A stretch of DNA of 22,536 bases from an uncultured Fibrobacter sp. (GCA_934700345.1 CAKUXP010000034.1:1-22536), one strand, 5' to 3'; positions 15,649-22,436 are shown, counted from the stretch's first letter. Notes: a model not told the origin generated them from the letters alone. Numbers and translations: made by a program.

Positions 15649-17982
15649 TCATACCGGAGCCAACTTGTTCGCCGTCGCCTTGAACAGGTAGTAGAACCGC
15701 TGCGTATTGGAAAGACCTATCTTGTTCACCGTCGAAATCGTAACCGTATTCTGGTTGTCCTTCTGGATAGCGAGAAGATTCGGATAGAAGTCGGTTGCGA
15801 TAAAGTCAAACTGACCGTTTTTCTTGACCGGGTGGGGAACCTTGTCAATCGTTATCCTTCGTTCAATTTTCACGGAATCTCCCGATTCATCCACCCGCAT
15901 CACCGAGTCCACAAACACAATCGGATTTGTCCAATTTCCGCCTCCACTCCGCATGTACACAGTGCATGCGTCATTCGAATCAGGACCCTTCGAAACATCG
16001 CACTCCCAGGCAATTTCTTCCTGATAGTTGAAATTCATGCGAATTTGGCGCAACCTATGCGGCATCAGGTCGTCCACAACAAAGGAGTACTTTTCAATCC
16101 AGTTCTCGACGGTAATCGCGGGAACTTCATAACGCTCCACATGGCGGATGGGAACGCCTTTCTCGTTCAACGAACCATCGGGATGCAGACCGTCCACCTT
16201 TTCCCAGCGGTCCACTTTCACGCCCATTTTGGACCAGTTAGACTCCGATTTGAAGCGGAGCGGCGTTGTCAAGCCCGAAAGAGGCTGATTCCTTTGTGTT
16301 GAATTCAAGTCATTCGCAGCCTTGAAAAGACCTACAGCACAACTTGTCGCCTTTTTGACTACAGCGTCTTTCGCCGTATCGCCTGAAGCAATGTAATAGC
16401 AGTTATGGTTCAGGGTGGAGACATCCCGTGCGGAATCACTCATCCCCTGGAGTTGATTCAATGTCGCCGTATCGTTCAACGCCAGGTTCACAAAGGGACG
16501 TTCGTAGAGGAAGTCTTCCATGATCAGTGGATTAATCGTCGTATCGTTTACGGAAGAACTCGCAATCGGTGAAACCGTATTCGAATAATCAGCATGCCAC
16601 GTTTCCTGATTTTTCTTATACAAAGGCATCATATGGGATTTAGCCAAGTCGTCAAAACCAGTTGCAATCGCTCCTCCAATGACGGAAAAACCCATAGTAG
16701 TTGAAAATGCCACAACAATCCCAGTTTTTGCCGCTTTAGCTGCAGCTGGATTAATAAGGCCCAAGGTGAAGTCTAGCGCCAATACTGCACCAGACGCAAT
16801 GCCCATCGCTGTAGCAAAATCACCATCACTACTTTCTGCTTGTACAGCCGCATTGAATTGTTCTTTTCGAACATCTACATTTTCATCGTTAAGCAACCGA
16901 ACATGCTTTCCTAAACCTGAAGCTTCCGTCACCAAGGAACTTCCTTGTTCAATCAAAGGAATTCCTACGATTCCTGCAATACCGGCAGTCAATGCATTAA
17001 CATAAATCGTAGAGAGGTCCCCATTCCCACCCATCTGCCCAATCATATTGAAAACAGGCAAGGAAAAATTTTCCAAATATAGCGAACCCAGCAGACCGTA
17101 ATCTACATGGGTGGGATCTCCAAATGTCATGCTGTTTTTACTGCCTAGTATGCGGAACATCGGCATTTTTTCTGCATCGTAAGGCAAACCATTCAAATTT
17201 CGTATTGTTCCGAAACCTGTTTGATATGGATCAACATAATGAACTAATGAATCATCCTTAGTGTAGACTTCTGTAGAGAAAATTCTCGTAAGAGGAATAC
17301 TCGCTCCACCTGCAATCGCAGAGGAAAATAGGGTTATGCACATTCCCGCCTCAACTGTGACAGGATCCATCCCCATAACAGCAAGCAACACACCTGTTGC
17401 GGCCATGGAAGCCGTTGACTTCATCAACAAGCTCCTAATTTTCTCATTAGTCCAACCACGCGCTTCCTTATATATTTGCATATTCAGTGCACCGGTTCCT
17501 TCATGGGGACTGTCTAACGTTATTATCTTATCAACGTCTCCGTTATAGAAATCGCCCTGCACATACTCGCGGGAAACGACTCCGCCCATGGAGTGGCCAA
17601 TGAGGATGTAGCGGAAAGCAAGTTGACGGTAAAGGTCGGGATTCTTGCGAATGGAATCTAAAGCTATCTGACCATATAAATTTTTTGAATCGTCATTTGG
17701 GTTAATGATGATTTTCGCCTTTACTTCCTGGGCTTCTTCAAATAGAGATCTTCGTTTACCAAATTTGGAAGAATCACCAGTTTTGGCATTCCACATTCGG
17801 TCACCCATCTCATGAGCATTGTTCAAAGAACTATTTGCGGGATTAGTAAATGAACGCCAATTGTAAATGTAGGCATTAGAAGGATTTCGTTTTTTTTTCA
17901 ATATTAGGTTCTTCGAAAACGTTTGTACTGATCCACTTTGTAATTCGGTCGTCAGAAGTATACGAGCCAAGTGTTGCATCAC
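15649..17982 (-). CDS. Lipase-like alpha/beta-hydrolase, middle piece of the disrupted giant gene
   Basis: Genuine sequence starts at about residue 32 (RNPSNAYIYNWRSF); the preceding residues are out-of-frame reading of the signal-peptide piece. The hydrolase core holds the nucleophile elbow GHSMGG (Ser131 here, Ser194 in the joined protein) and TLDSPHEG, typical of PGAP1/EstA-like lipases. The HG oxyanion motif lies in the upstream piece. After the core come two Ala/Gly-rich hydrophobic segments (joined residues about 249-300 and 447-505) that may be lid or membrane-interacting regions. GNGDLSTIY and a later GLGKHV are candidate sites for the catalytic Asp and His, not proven. A beta-rich linker follows, ending FKATANKLAPV at a TGA (15651-15649). 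The same frame reopens at once into the giant exoprotein. The substrate is unknown; a lipid or ester is expected from the family. Confidence 0.85.
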   Translation of the reverse strand: MMQHLARILLTTELQSGSVQTFSKNLILKKKRNPSNAYIYNWRSFTNPANSSLNNAHEMGDRMWNAKTGDSSKFGKRRSLFEEAQEVKAKIIINPNDDSKNLYGQIALDSIRKNPDLYRQLAFRYILIGHSMGGVVSREYVQGDFYNGDVDKIITLDSPHEGTGALNMQIYKEARGWTNEKIRSLLMKSTASMAATGVLLAVMGMDPVTVEAGMCITLFSSAIAGGASIPLTRIFSTEVYTKDDSLVHYVDPYQTGFGTIRNLNGLPYDAEKMPMFRILGSKNSMTFGDPTHVDYGLLGSLYLENFSLPVFNMIGQMGGNGDLSTIYVNALTAGIAGIVGIPLIEQGSSLVTEASGLGKHVRLLNDENVDVRKEQFNAAVQAESSDGDFATAMGIASGAVLALDFTLGLINPAAAKAAKTGIVVAFSTTMGFSVIGGAIATGFDDLAKSHMMPLYKKNQETWHADYSNTVSPIASSSVNDTTINPLIMEDFLYERPFVNLALNDTATLNQLQGMSDSARDVSTLNHNCYYIASGDTAKDAVVKKATSCAVGLFKAANDLNSTQRNQPLSGLTTPLRFKSESNWSKMGVKVDRWEKVDGLHPDGSLNEKGVPIRHVERYEVPAITVENWIEKYSFVVDDLMPHRLRQIRMNFNYQEEIAWECDVSKGPDSNDACTVYMRSGGGNWTNPIVFVDSVMRVDESGDSVKIERRITIDKVPHPVKKNGQFDFIATDFYPNLLAIQKDNQNTVTISTVNKIGLSNTQRFYYLFKATANKLAPV

Positions 17983-18160
17983 CTAAAAACTCAGATGTTG
18001 AATTAGCTTCTTTTAAATTCGCATTAGCCTTAATCCCTTTTTCTGAACCATATGCACCATGAACCATTAGAATATTGTAACTTTCAATGGATTCCATGGG
18101 TTTAGGAATCGACCAACCATAAATCGTAACAAGAAACAAAACAACAATTAATTTTTTCAT
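17876..18160 (-). CDS. Signal peptide and N-terminus of the disrupted giant hydrolase
   Basis: This 94-residue frame carries a signal peptide (MKKLIVVLFLVTIYGWS), the KPMESI.SYNILMVHGAYG block with the oxyanion-type HG, and the shared TSDDRITKW motif. It then leaves the frame in a run of nine As (17898-17890) and stops after TKSF. Compared with hydrolase 3 (20797-21534), which reads through this point without a shift, one base is extra here. With eight As the frame joins RNPSNAYIYNWRS of the next piece. ATG 18160 is preferred over 18172 because it lies one base after the lipoprotein A stop codon, the spacing seen before hydrolase 3. The longer form overlaps the lipoprotein by 11 bases. No good ribosome-binding site is seen, so coupling to the upstream gene is likely. 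Confidence 0.85.
   Translation of the reverse strand: MKKLIVVLFLVTIYGWSIPKPMESIESYNILMVHGAYGSEKGIKANANLKEANSTSEFLGDATLGSYTSDDRITKWISTNVFEEPNIEKKTKSF
17973..18080. repeat. 108-bp identical direct repeat in the hydrolase N-terminal region (other copy 21347-21454)
   Basis: All 108 bases are identical to 21347-21454 in hydrolase 3, 3,374 bp away. They encode the stretch from the NILMVHG motif to the GDAT segment. Flanking codons differ, so the identity is a patch, as expected from gene conversion or a recent recombination event. Confidence 0.9.
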
Positions 18161-18161
18161 G

Positions 18162-19061
18162 CTAATTTTCATAGGTTATATAATTTCCTTTTCCATCGCC
18201 AAAAGATACTTTTTCCGAACTAAAATTTGTAAGCCACTTAATTTGTTCTTTTTCAAGAAAGCAAAGACTTTGAAAAATATTCATATAATTTCCAATAAAT
18301 GAAATTGTCGCATAACGATTTAACTGAAAATCGTCTTTTAGTAATGTATTTTTCACATCCGAATTAATCAAAAGAAGAACATCAAACAACTCTCGATCCA
18401 AGACTAAACAGTATATATCACCACCAAATGCACGAACATCATCGCATATCTCAATCCATTCTAAATCTTTATCCAAGCGTTTGTATGTCAAGATTCCAGA
18501 GATTGTATCCAAAACAGCATACTGACAACTATCTCCTCCAGCCGAGAACCTTCCTCCAAGCGCAATAAAGCCATCATCCAGCCACTGATGTATCCGATTA
18601 ATTTCAAATTCTTGCGAACAACCTTCGTTCTTTCTTGATAGTTTCATTTCATGTGCCGTTTCACCCAGTTTCCACAAAAGGATGTTATACCCTTCCCAGC
18701 GCCAAAAAATGGAATCCGTCAATTGGTACCATCGGTAACCACCACTCTTATTCGTGAGAGAATCACTCCAACGCGGACCATCTTCCTGTACTCGATAATT
18801 ATAGACAAGTAAGCGGTCATGCCCACATCCCTCATCTTCGCTATAACCACCATTCCATGTTTCCGTAGTTTCAAGCCACCCTCTGCAATCGTATGCAACA
18901 ACCAGGGAATCGTCTATGAAACCGGCAATTGACATATTACCCCTTCCAACCCATTTAAACTCAACTCTGTCGCTACACCCCCACATGCATACGCACGCAA
19001 ATGCTGTCAGAGCAGCCACCATCAGCCTTTGAATCCCAGACTTTTTCAACAGATGTTTCAT
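18162..19061 (-). CDS. Lipoprotein A, partner of the full-length hydrolase
   Basis: The 299-residue product starts MKHLLKKSGI and has a hydrophobic segment ending at a lipobox-like MWGC (Cys29), so it is probably lipidated after export. No known family was recognised. Short Trp- and Tyr-rich beta-like units (LLVYNYRVQEDGPRWSDS, DGFIALGG, CQYAVLDTISGILTYKRLD, CDDVRAFGGDIYCLVLD) suggest a beta-propeller-like fold, unproven. Paired cysteines in CDDVR...YCL recur in all three lipoproteins. ATG 19061 overlaps the stop of hydrolase 2 in an ATGA arrangement, with AAGGAG just upstream inside that gene. Bases 18690-18988 are almost identical to lipoprotein C, but the C-terminal third differs strongly, with a YATISFIGNYMNIF ending unlike B and C. 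By position it may protect from, chaperone or anchor the adjacent hydrolase. Confidence 0.85.
   Translation of the reverse strand: MKHLLKKSGIQRLMVAALTAFACVCMWGCSDRVEFKWVGRGNMSIAGFIDDSLVVAYDCRGWLETTETWNGGYSEDEGCGHDRLLVYNYRVQEDGPRWSDSLTNKSGGYRWYQLTDSIFWRWEGYNILLWKLGETAHEMKLSRKNEGCSQEFEINRIHQWLDDGFIALGGRFSAGGDSCQYAVLDTISGILTYKRLDKDLEWIEICDDVRAFGGDIYCLVLDRELFDVLLLINSDVKNTLLKDDFQLNRYATISFIGNYMNIFQSLCFLEKEQIKWLTNFSSEKVSFGDGKGNYITYEN
18690..18988. repeat. 299-bp near-identical direct repeat, copy in lipoprotein A (other copy 22055-22353)
   Basis: The bases match 22055-22353 with no indels and two substitutions seen by eye (ACCACTC versus ACCCCTC, and GTCATGC versus GTCTTGC). Outside the block the two lipoprotein genes differ at many positions. 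Spacing is 3,365 bp. Recent duplication or gene conversion explains this better than shared selection, because third codon positions are also conserved. Confidence 0.9.
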
Positions 19062-19121
19062 ACTCTGTTCTCCTTAAAACTTTTTCTTCGCATTTTACTA
19101 CAAAATAACAGCAAACCAAGC
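19041..19121. repeat. Module junction repeat (other copy 20780-20860)
   Basis: On the minus strand this segment holds the common tail of the truncated hydrolase, the AAGGAG ribosome-binding site and the MKHLLKK start of the next lipoprotein. It matches 20780-20860 with only a few substitutions. Homology to the giant hydrolase gene stops exactly at its inner edge (after LNMQ). Confidence 0.85.
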
Positions 19122-19831
19122 TGCATATTCAGCACACCGATCCCTTCGTGCGGGCTATCAAGCGTGATTATCTTGTCCACATCGCCATTGTAGAAGTCGC
19201 CCTGCACATACTCGCGGGAGACAACACCGCCCATGGAATGGCCGATAAGGATGTAACGAGAAGCTAGTTGACGGTAAAGGTCGGGATTCTTGCGAATGAG
19301 TTCGAGAGCGTTTTGGCCTTTAGCTATTGTATCAGTTTTTACACCAGAATCATTTGCAATCTCTTGTGTAATAACAGCCTTCACTTCCTGGGCTTCTTCA
19401 ACGAGAGCTCGACGTTGACCAAATATTTTGTCCTTATTCCAAGTCCTATCACCAAGTTCTACAGCATTATTCTTGGAGCTGTTTCTTGTGTTAGAGAAAG
19501 TACGCCAATTATAGACATAAGAATTACGAACATAACTGGAATCCTTTTCCCATTTAGGCTCTTCTAAAATATTATGCGAAATCCATCTCGTTACACGATT
19601 ATTCGAAGTGTAGCTACCCATTGTCGCGGCACCCAACCGTTCTTTGGCATCTATAGCCTGAGAATAACTGCCGGGTTCAAAGCCCTGCAATTCTCCATCG
19701 CTATTTTTCGGTCCATAAGCACCATGGACCATCATCACATTATAATTCGTAATACTTTCCATCGGCTTAGGAACCGACCAAGACTCACAAACCATTACAA
19801 GTACCAATAGAAATACAATCTGTCTCTTCAC
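19058..19831 (-). CDS. Truncated secreted hydrolase 2
   Basis: The 257-residue product starts at GTG 19831, six bases past the lipoprotein B stop codon's first base and three clear of it. It has a signal peptide (RQIVFLLVLVMVCESWS), then KPMESITNYNVMMVHGAYG, a longer variable insert (GPKNSDGELQGFEPGSYS), TSNNRVTRW, and the conserved end IRKNPDLYRQLASRYILIGHSMGG through TLDSPHEGIGVLNMQ, given here in parts. It then leaves homology with the long copy and ends with a 20-residue tail (GLLLFCSKMRRKSFKENRV). The nucleophile Ser is present, but the regions that should supply the rest of the catalytic triad are not. It may be a decayed donor copy, a decoy or a short accessory protein. Its tail encodes the ribosome-binding site of lipoprotein A, which ties the two genes together. 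Confidence 0.85.
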   Translation of the reverse strand: MKRQIVFLLVLVMVCESWSVPKPMESITNYNVMMVHGAYGPKNSDGELQGFEPGSYSQAIDAKERLGAATMGSYTSNNRVTRWISHNILEEPKWEKDSSYVRNSYVYNWRTFSNTRNSSKNNAVELGDRTWNKDKIFGQRRALVEEAQEVKAVITQEIANDSGVKTDTIAKGQNALELIRKNPDLYRQLASRYILIGHSMGGVVSREYVQGDFYNGDVDKIITLDSPHEGIGVLNMQLGLLLFCSKMRRKSFKENRV

Positions 19832-19834
19832 GCT

Positions 19835-20800
19835 TTACTCCAAATTAACAATGATTTCTTCATTTTGATAAAAAGACAAGCCACCACGCCATATCACACC
19901 AAAACAGACGACCTTACCATCAATAAGACTACATAAATTAGCGTTAGGTTGCAAAATATTTCCCCAGAAATCACCAACACTAAATTTTATCGGAACATCT
20001 ATAGTATCAATACCATTACGCAAAAGAACCGCTTCGAAAGGATGTTTTCCAGACATAAAGCAATACACATCATCACTCCACGCTCTCACATCATCGCATT
20101 GCTTAATCCATTTCAATTCACCATCAAGTCGTTTGTAAGTCATCGTTTTTTGTATCGTATCCAACACGCCATACTGACAATATTCACTTCCTAAGCTGTT
20201 TAAATCGAAACCATTCATCTGAAGGGGAGTCCATCTCTCTCCCATCACAAGTATTTTTTCATCCAGCCACGGTCGTAATTTCATAATAATCGGAACATCC
20301 ACTGAGCAGCCATCAAACATTTTCTTTACTCTCATCTTGTGTGGTTTCTCGCCTATTTTCCAAAAAGAAAGCGTTGTTTTAAGACTGCCATCCCAAACCA
20401 GAGACATTGTTGATTTAAAATCACCACCCAATATTACAGAATCTGAAAGCTGTCCTCTGATATAATTAAAATCATCGTTCCTTGAATTGTCTAGCGTATC
20501 CGACCATACAGGTCCATCTAATTGGACTCGATAGTTATAAAGTGACAAACCAGGATGAGCATACCCAGAACGATCATACGAGAGGCCAAATGCAGGTTCC
20601 ACTTCCTCATGCCAATAACGAGAAGTATTGACAATAACTAGAGAGTCGTCAACAAAGCCAACAACTTTACCTAGCGAACGTTCCTCCGACCAATGCATCG
20701 ATACATCATCCCCACACCCCCACATGCCTACGCACGCAAATACTGCCAGAGCAGTCACAATCAGTCTTTTAATTTCAAACTTTTTCAACAGATGTTTCAT
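19835..20800 (-). CDS. Lipoprotein B
   Basis: The 321-residue lipoprotein shares the MKHLLKK start and the GMWGC lipobox (Cys29) with lipoprotein A, and the family motifs LYNYRVQ.DGP.WSD, CQYGVLDTI..TMTYKRLDGELKWI and CDDVRAWSDDVYC. The region after the lipobox (SMHWSEERSLGKVVGFVDDSLVIV) differs clearly from A and C, as does the middle part, which is longer. The predicted location is the outer or inner membrane facing the periplasm, or the surface; the sorting rule for this phylum is not certain. ATG 20800 overlaps the stop of hydrolase 3 as ATGA, with AAGGAG upstream. It stands before hydrolase 2, the only hydrolase that also diverges, so it is the likely partner of that copy. Function unknown. 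Confidence 0.85.
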   Translation of the reverse strand: MKHLLKKFEIKRLIVTALAVFACVGMWGCGDDVSMHWSEERSLGKVVGFVDDSLVIVNTSRYWHEEVEPAFGLSYDRSGYAHPGLSLYNYRVQLDGPVWSDTLDNSRNDDFNYIRGQLSDSVILGGDFKSTMSLVWDGSLKTTLSFWKIGEKPHKMRVKKMFDGCSVDVPIIMKLRPWLDEKILVMGERWTPLQMNGFDLNSLGSEYCQYGVLDTIQKTMTYKRLDGELKWIKQCDDVRAWSDDVYCFMSGKHPFEAVLLRNGIDTIDVPIKFSVGDFWGNILQPNANLCSLIDGKVVCFGVIWRGGLSFYQNEEIIVNLE

Positions 20801-20860
20801 ACTCTGTTCTCCTTAAAACTTTTTCTGCGTATTTTACTACAAAATAACAGCATACCAAGT
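20780..20860. repeat. Module junction repeat, second copy
   Basis: Partner of 19041-19121, 1,739 bp away. It joins hydrolase 3 to lipoprotein B just as the other copy joins hydrolase 2 to lipoprotein A. Confidence 0.85.
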
Positions 20861-21534
20861 TGCATATTCAGCGCACCGGTCCCTTCATGCGGGCTATCAA
20901 GCGTGATTATCTTGTCCACATCGCCATTGTAGAAGTTACCCTGCACGTACTCTCGGGAAACGACTCCGCCCATACTGTGAGCGACAAGAATGTAGCGTGA
21001 CGCTAGTTGACGATAGAGATCGGAATTCTTGCGAATGAGTTCGAGAGCAGCTTGTCCATAAAGAACCTTACCACTATCATCTTCCGCTACGGCTTTCACC
21101 TCTTGAGCTTCTTCAAAAAATGCGCGTCGCTTGCCAAATTTGGAATTATCATTTGCCTTTGCATTCCATTTTCGGTATGCAAGTTCATAAGCATTATTAA
21201 GCGAAGAATTAGCAGGATTCGTAAAGGAACGCCAATTGTAAATATACGCATTGGAAGGATTCCGTTCTTTTCCGATATCAGGTTCTTCGAAGATATTTGT
21301 GCCAATCCACTTTGTGATTCGATCATCAGAAGTATAAGAGCCAAGCGTTGCATCACCTAAAAACTCAGATGTTGAATTAGCTTCTTTTAAATTCGCATTA
21401 GCCTTAATCCCTTTTTCTGAACCATATGCACCATGAACCATTAGAATATTGTAATTCGTGATACTTTCCATCGGCTTGGAGACAGACCAAGCATACGCTA
21501 CAATCAATGTGACTGCAATAAATATTTTTCTCAT
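20797..21534 (-). CDS. Truncated secreted hydrolase 3
   Basis: The 245-residue product starts at ATG 21534, one base after the lipoprotein C stop codon; an upstream start at 21567 would lie inside that gene and is not used. It has a signal peptide (MRKIFIAVTLIVAYAWS), the MVHGAYGSEKGIKANANL region shared base for base with the giant gene's N-terminus, the uninterrupted EPDIGKERNPSNAYIYNW join that shows the ancestral frame, the nucleophile motif VAHSMGG (Gly to Ala before the His) and TLDSPHEGTGALNMQ. It then switches to the same tail as hydrolase 2 (LLFCSKIRRKSFKENRV). The hydrophobic and binding domains of the long copy are absent. It is possibly non-catalytic. Confidence 0.85.
   Translation of the reverse strand: MRKIFIAVTLIVAYAWSVSKPMESITNYNILMVHGAYGSEKGIKANANLKEANSTSEFLGDATLGSYTSDDRITKWIGTNIFEEPDIGKERNPSNAYIYNWRSFTNPANSSLNNAYELAYRKWNAKANDNSKFGKRRAFFEEAQEVKAVAEDDSGKVLYGQAALELIRKNSDLYRQLASRYILVAHSMGGVVSREYVQGNFYNGDVDKIITLDSPHEGTGALNMQLGMLLFCSKIRRKSFKENRV
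21347..21454. repeat. 108-bp identical direct repeat, copy in hydrolase 3
   Basis: Partner of 17973-18080, in the same orientation and at the same place in the hydrolase gene. Confidence 0.9.
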
Positions 21535-21535
21535 A

Positions 21536-22411
21536 TTAATATTCCAAATGAATGACGGTCCCATCATTTTGATAAAATTCTAATTCCTTATTCCCCGTCC
21601 ATTTTACATCAGAGCACGTTATTTCGTCTTTTGTCAAAGAACAAATTCTCACTCCCAGTTCCAGCATATTTCCACAAAAACGACCTTCAAATAATTTTTC
21701 CATTGGAGCAAAAATACTATCCTTTTCATTTTTCAATACAAAACTATTTCCGTCTTTTTCATCCAATAGCAAGCAATATACATCATCACCCCAAGCCCTT
21801 ACATCATCACACTCTTTAATCCATTCCAAATCATCACTCAAACGTTTAAAAGTTAATGTTCCCGCAATCGTGTCCAAAACTGCGTATTGGCAACTATCTC
21901 CTTCAGCCGTAAGTCGCCCTCCAAACGCTATAAAACTGTTGTCCAGCCATTGATGCATGCGATCAATTTCAAAAGTATGCAAACAACCTTCGTTCTTTCT
22001 AGAAATTTTCGCTTCATGAGCAGTCTCATCAATCTTCCACAGAAGAATATTTTTCCCTTCCCAGCGCCAAAAAATGGAATCCGTCAATTGGTACCATCGG
22101 TAACCACCCCTCTTATTCGTGAGAGAATCACTCCAACGCGGACCATCTTCCTGTACTCGATAATTATAGACAAGTAAGCGGTCTTGCCCACATCCCTCAT
22201 CTTCGCTATAACCACCATTCCATGTTTCCGTAGTTTCAAGCCACCCTCTGCAATCGTATGCAACAACCAGGGAATCGTCTATGAAACCGGCAATTGACAT
22301 ATTACCCCTTCCAACCCATTTAAACTCAACTCTGTCGCTACACCCCCACATGCTTCCACAAGCAAGTGCAGTCAAGGCAACAACAAGTAGTCTTTTAAAT
22401 TCATCCATCAT
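21536..22411 (-). CDS. Lipoprotein C, first gene of the operon
   Basis: The 291-residue lipoprotein begins MMDEFKRLLVVALTALACG and has a lipobox-like SMWGC with Cys24. ATG 22411 is chosen because AAAGGAGG (22427-22420) lies eight bases upstream; a frame extending to 22450 has no such site. The first half after the lipobox (SDRVEFKWVGRGNMS through about residue 120) is nearly identical to lipoprotein A. The second half keeps the family pattern (CQYAVLDTIAGTLTFKRL, CDDVRAWGDDVYCLLLDE) but differs in residues, ending in EITCSDVKWTGNKELEFYQN, which is closer to lipoprotein B. The protein is thus a mosaic of A-like and B-like parts. It is followed one base later by hydrolase 3. No family assigned. 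Confidence 0.85.
   Translation of the reverse strand: MMDEFKRLLVVALTALACGSMWGCSDRVEFKWVGRGNMSIAGFIDDSLVVAYDCRGWLETTETWNGGYSEDEGCGQDRLLVYNYRVQEDGPRWSDSLTNKRGGYRWYQLTDSIFWRWEGKNILLWKIDETAHEAKISRKNEGCLHTFEIDRMHQWLDNSFIAFGGRLTAEGDSCQYAVLDTIAGTLTFKRLSDDLEWIKECDDVRAWGDDVYCLLLDEKDGNSFVLKNEKDSIFAPMEKLFEGRFCGNMLELGVRICSLTKDEITCSDVKWTGNKELEFYQNDGTVIHLEY
22055..22353. repeat. 299-bp near-identical direct repeat, copy in lipoprotein C
   Basis: Second copy of the block at 18690-18988, in the same orientation and at the same place in the lipoprotein gene. It covers the region just after the lipobox and the YNYRVQEDGPRWSD motif. Confidence 0.9.
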
Positions 22412-22427
22412 AAAGGAGACCTCCTTT
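22412..22427 (-). promoter_or_regulatory. Palindrome containing the ribosome-binding site of the operon's first gene
   Basis: Seven-base arms AAAGGAG and CTCCTTT, separated by two bases, contain the Shine-Dalgarno sequence AAAGGAGG and end directly at ATG 22411. In RNA the arms can pair around a small loop and hide the site, or the DNA may be an operator. The strong complement to 16S rRNA suggests high translation when open. Confidence 0.5.
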
Positions 22428-22436
22428 GTCACCAGT

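Larger units (their letters stand above)
6175..18160 (-). pseudogene. Composite: one approximately 4,000-codon secreted lipase/exoprotein gene split by a frameshift and a TGA
   Basis: Removing one A from the A9 run at 17890-17898 and reading through the TGA at 15651-15649 gives one frame from ATG 18160 to TAA 6177-6175, about 3,994 codons. The joined protein would have a signal peptide, an alpha/beta-hydrolase, hydrophobic segments, Ig-like repeats, LamG-like and CBM-like domains and a C-terminal sorting domain, a coherent exported architecture. The pieces alone are not coherent: the hydrolase lacks a signal peptide and the giant part lacks both start signals and export signal. Both lesions are single events, so true decay, phase variation by slippage, and sequencing error are all open. 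Confidence 0.75.

Noticed and set aside
15600..15651. TGA as a selenocysteine codon
   Set aside because: No convincing SECIS-type hairpin is placed right after the TGA, and the site is in a linker with no redox motif, so a nonsense mutation, readthrough or error is more likely.
14905..16302. 465-residue plus-strand open frame across the lipase/giant boundary
   Set aside because: It lies opposite coding sequence of the minus strand and shows no family motif; it does not explain the TGA.
17965..22353. CRISPR array suggested by repeated blocks
   Set aside because: The repeats are long, lie inside coding genes, and have no regular short repeat-spacer pattern.
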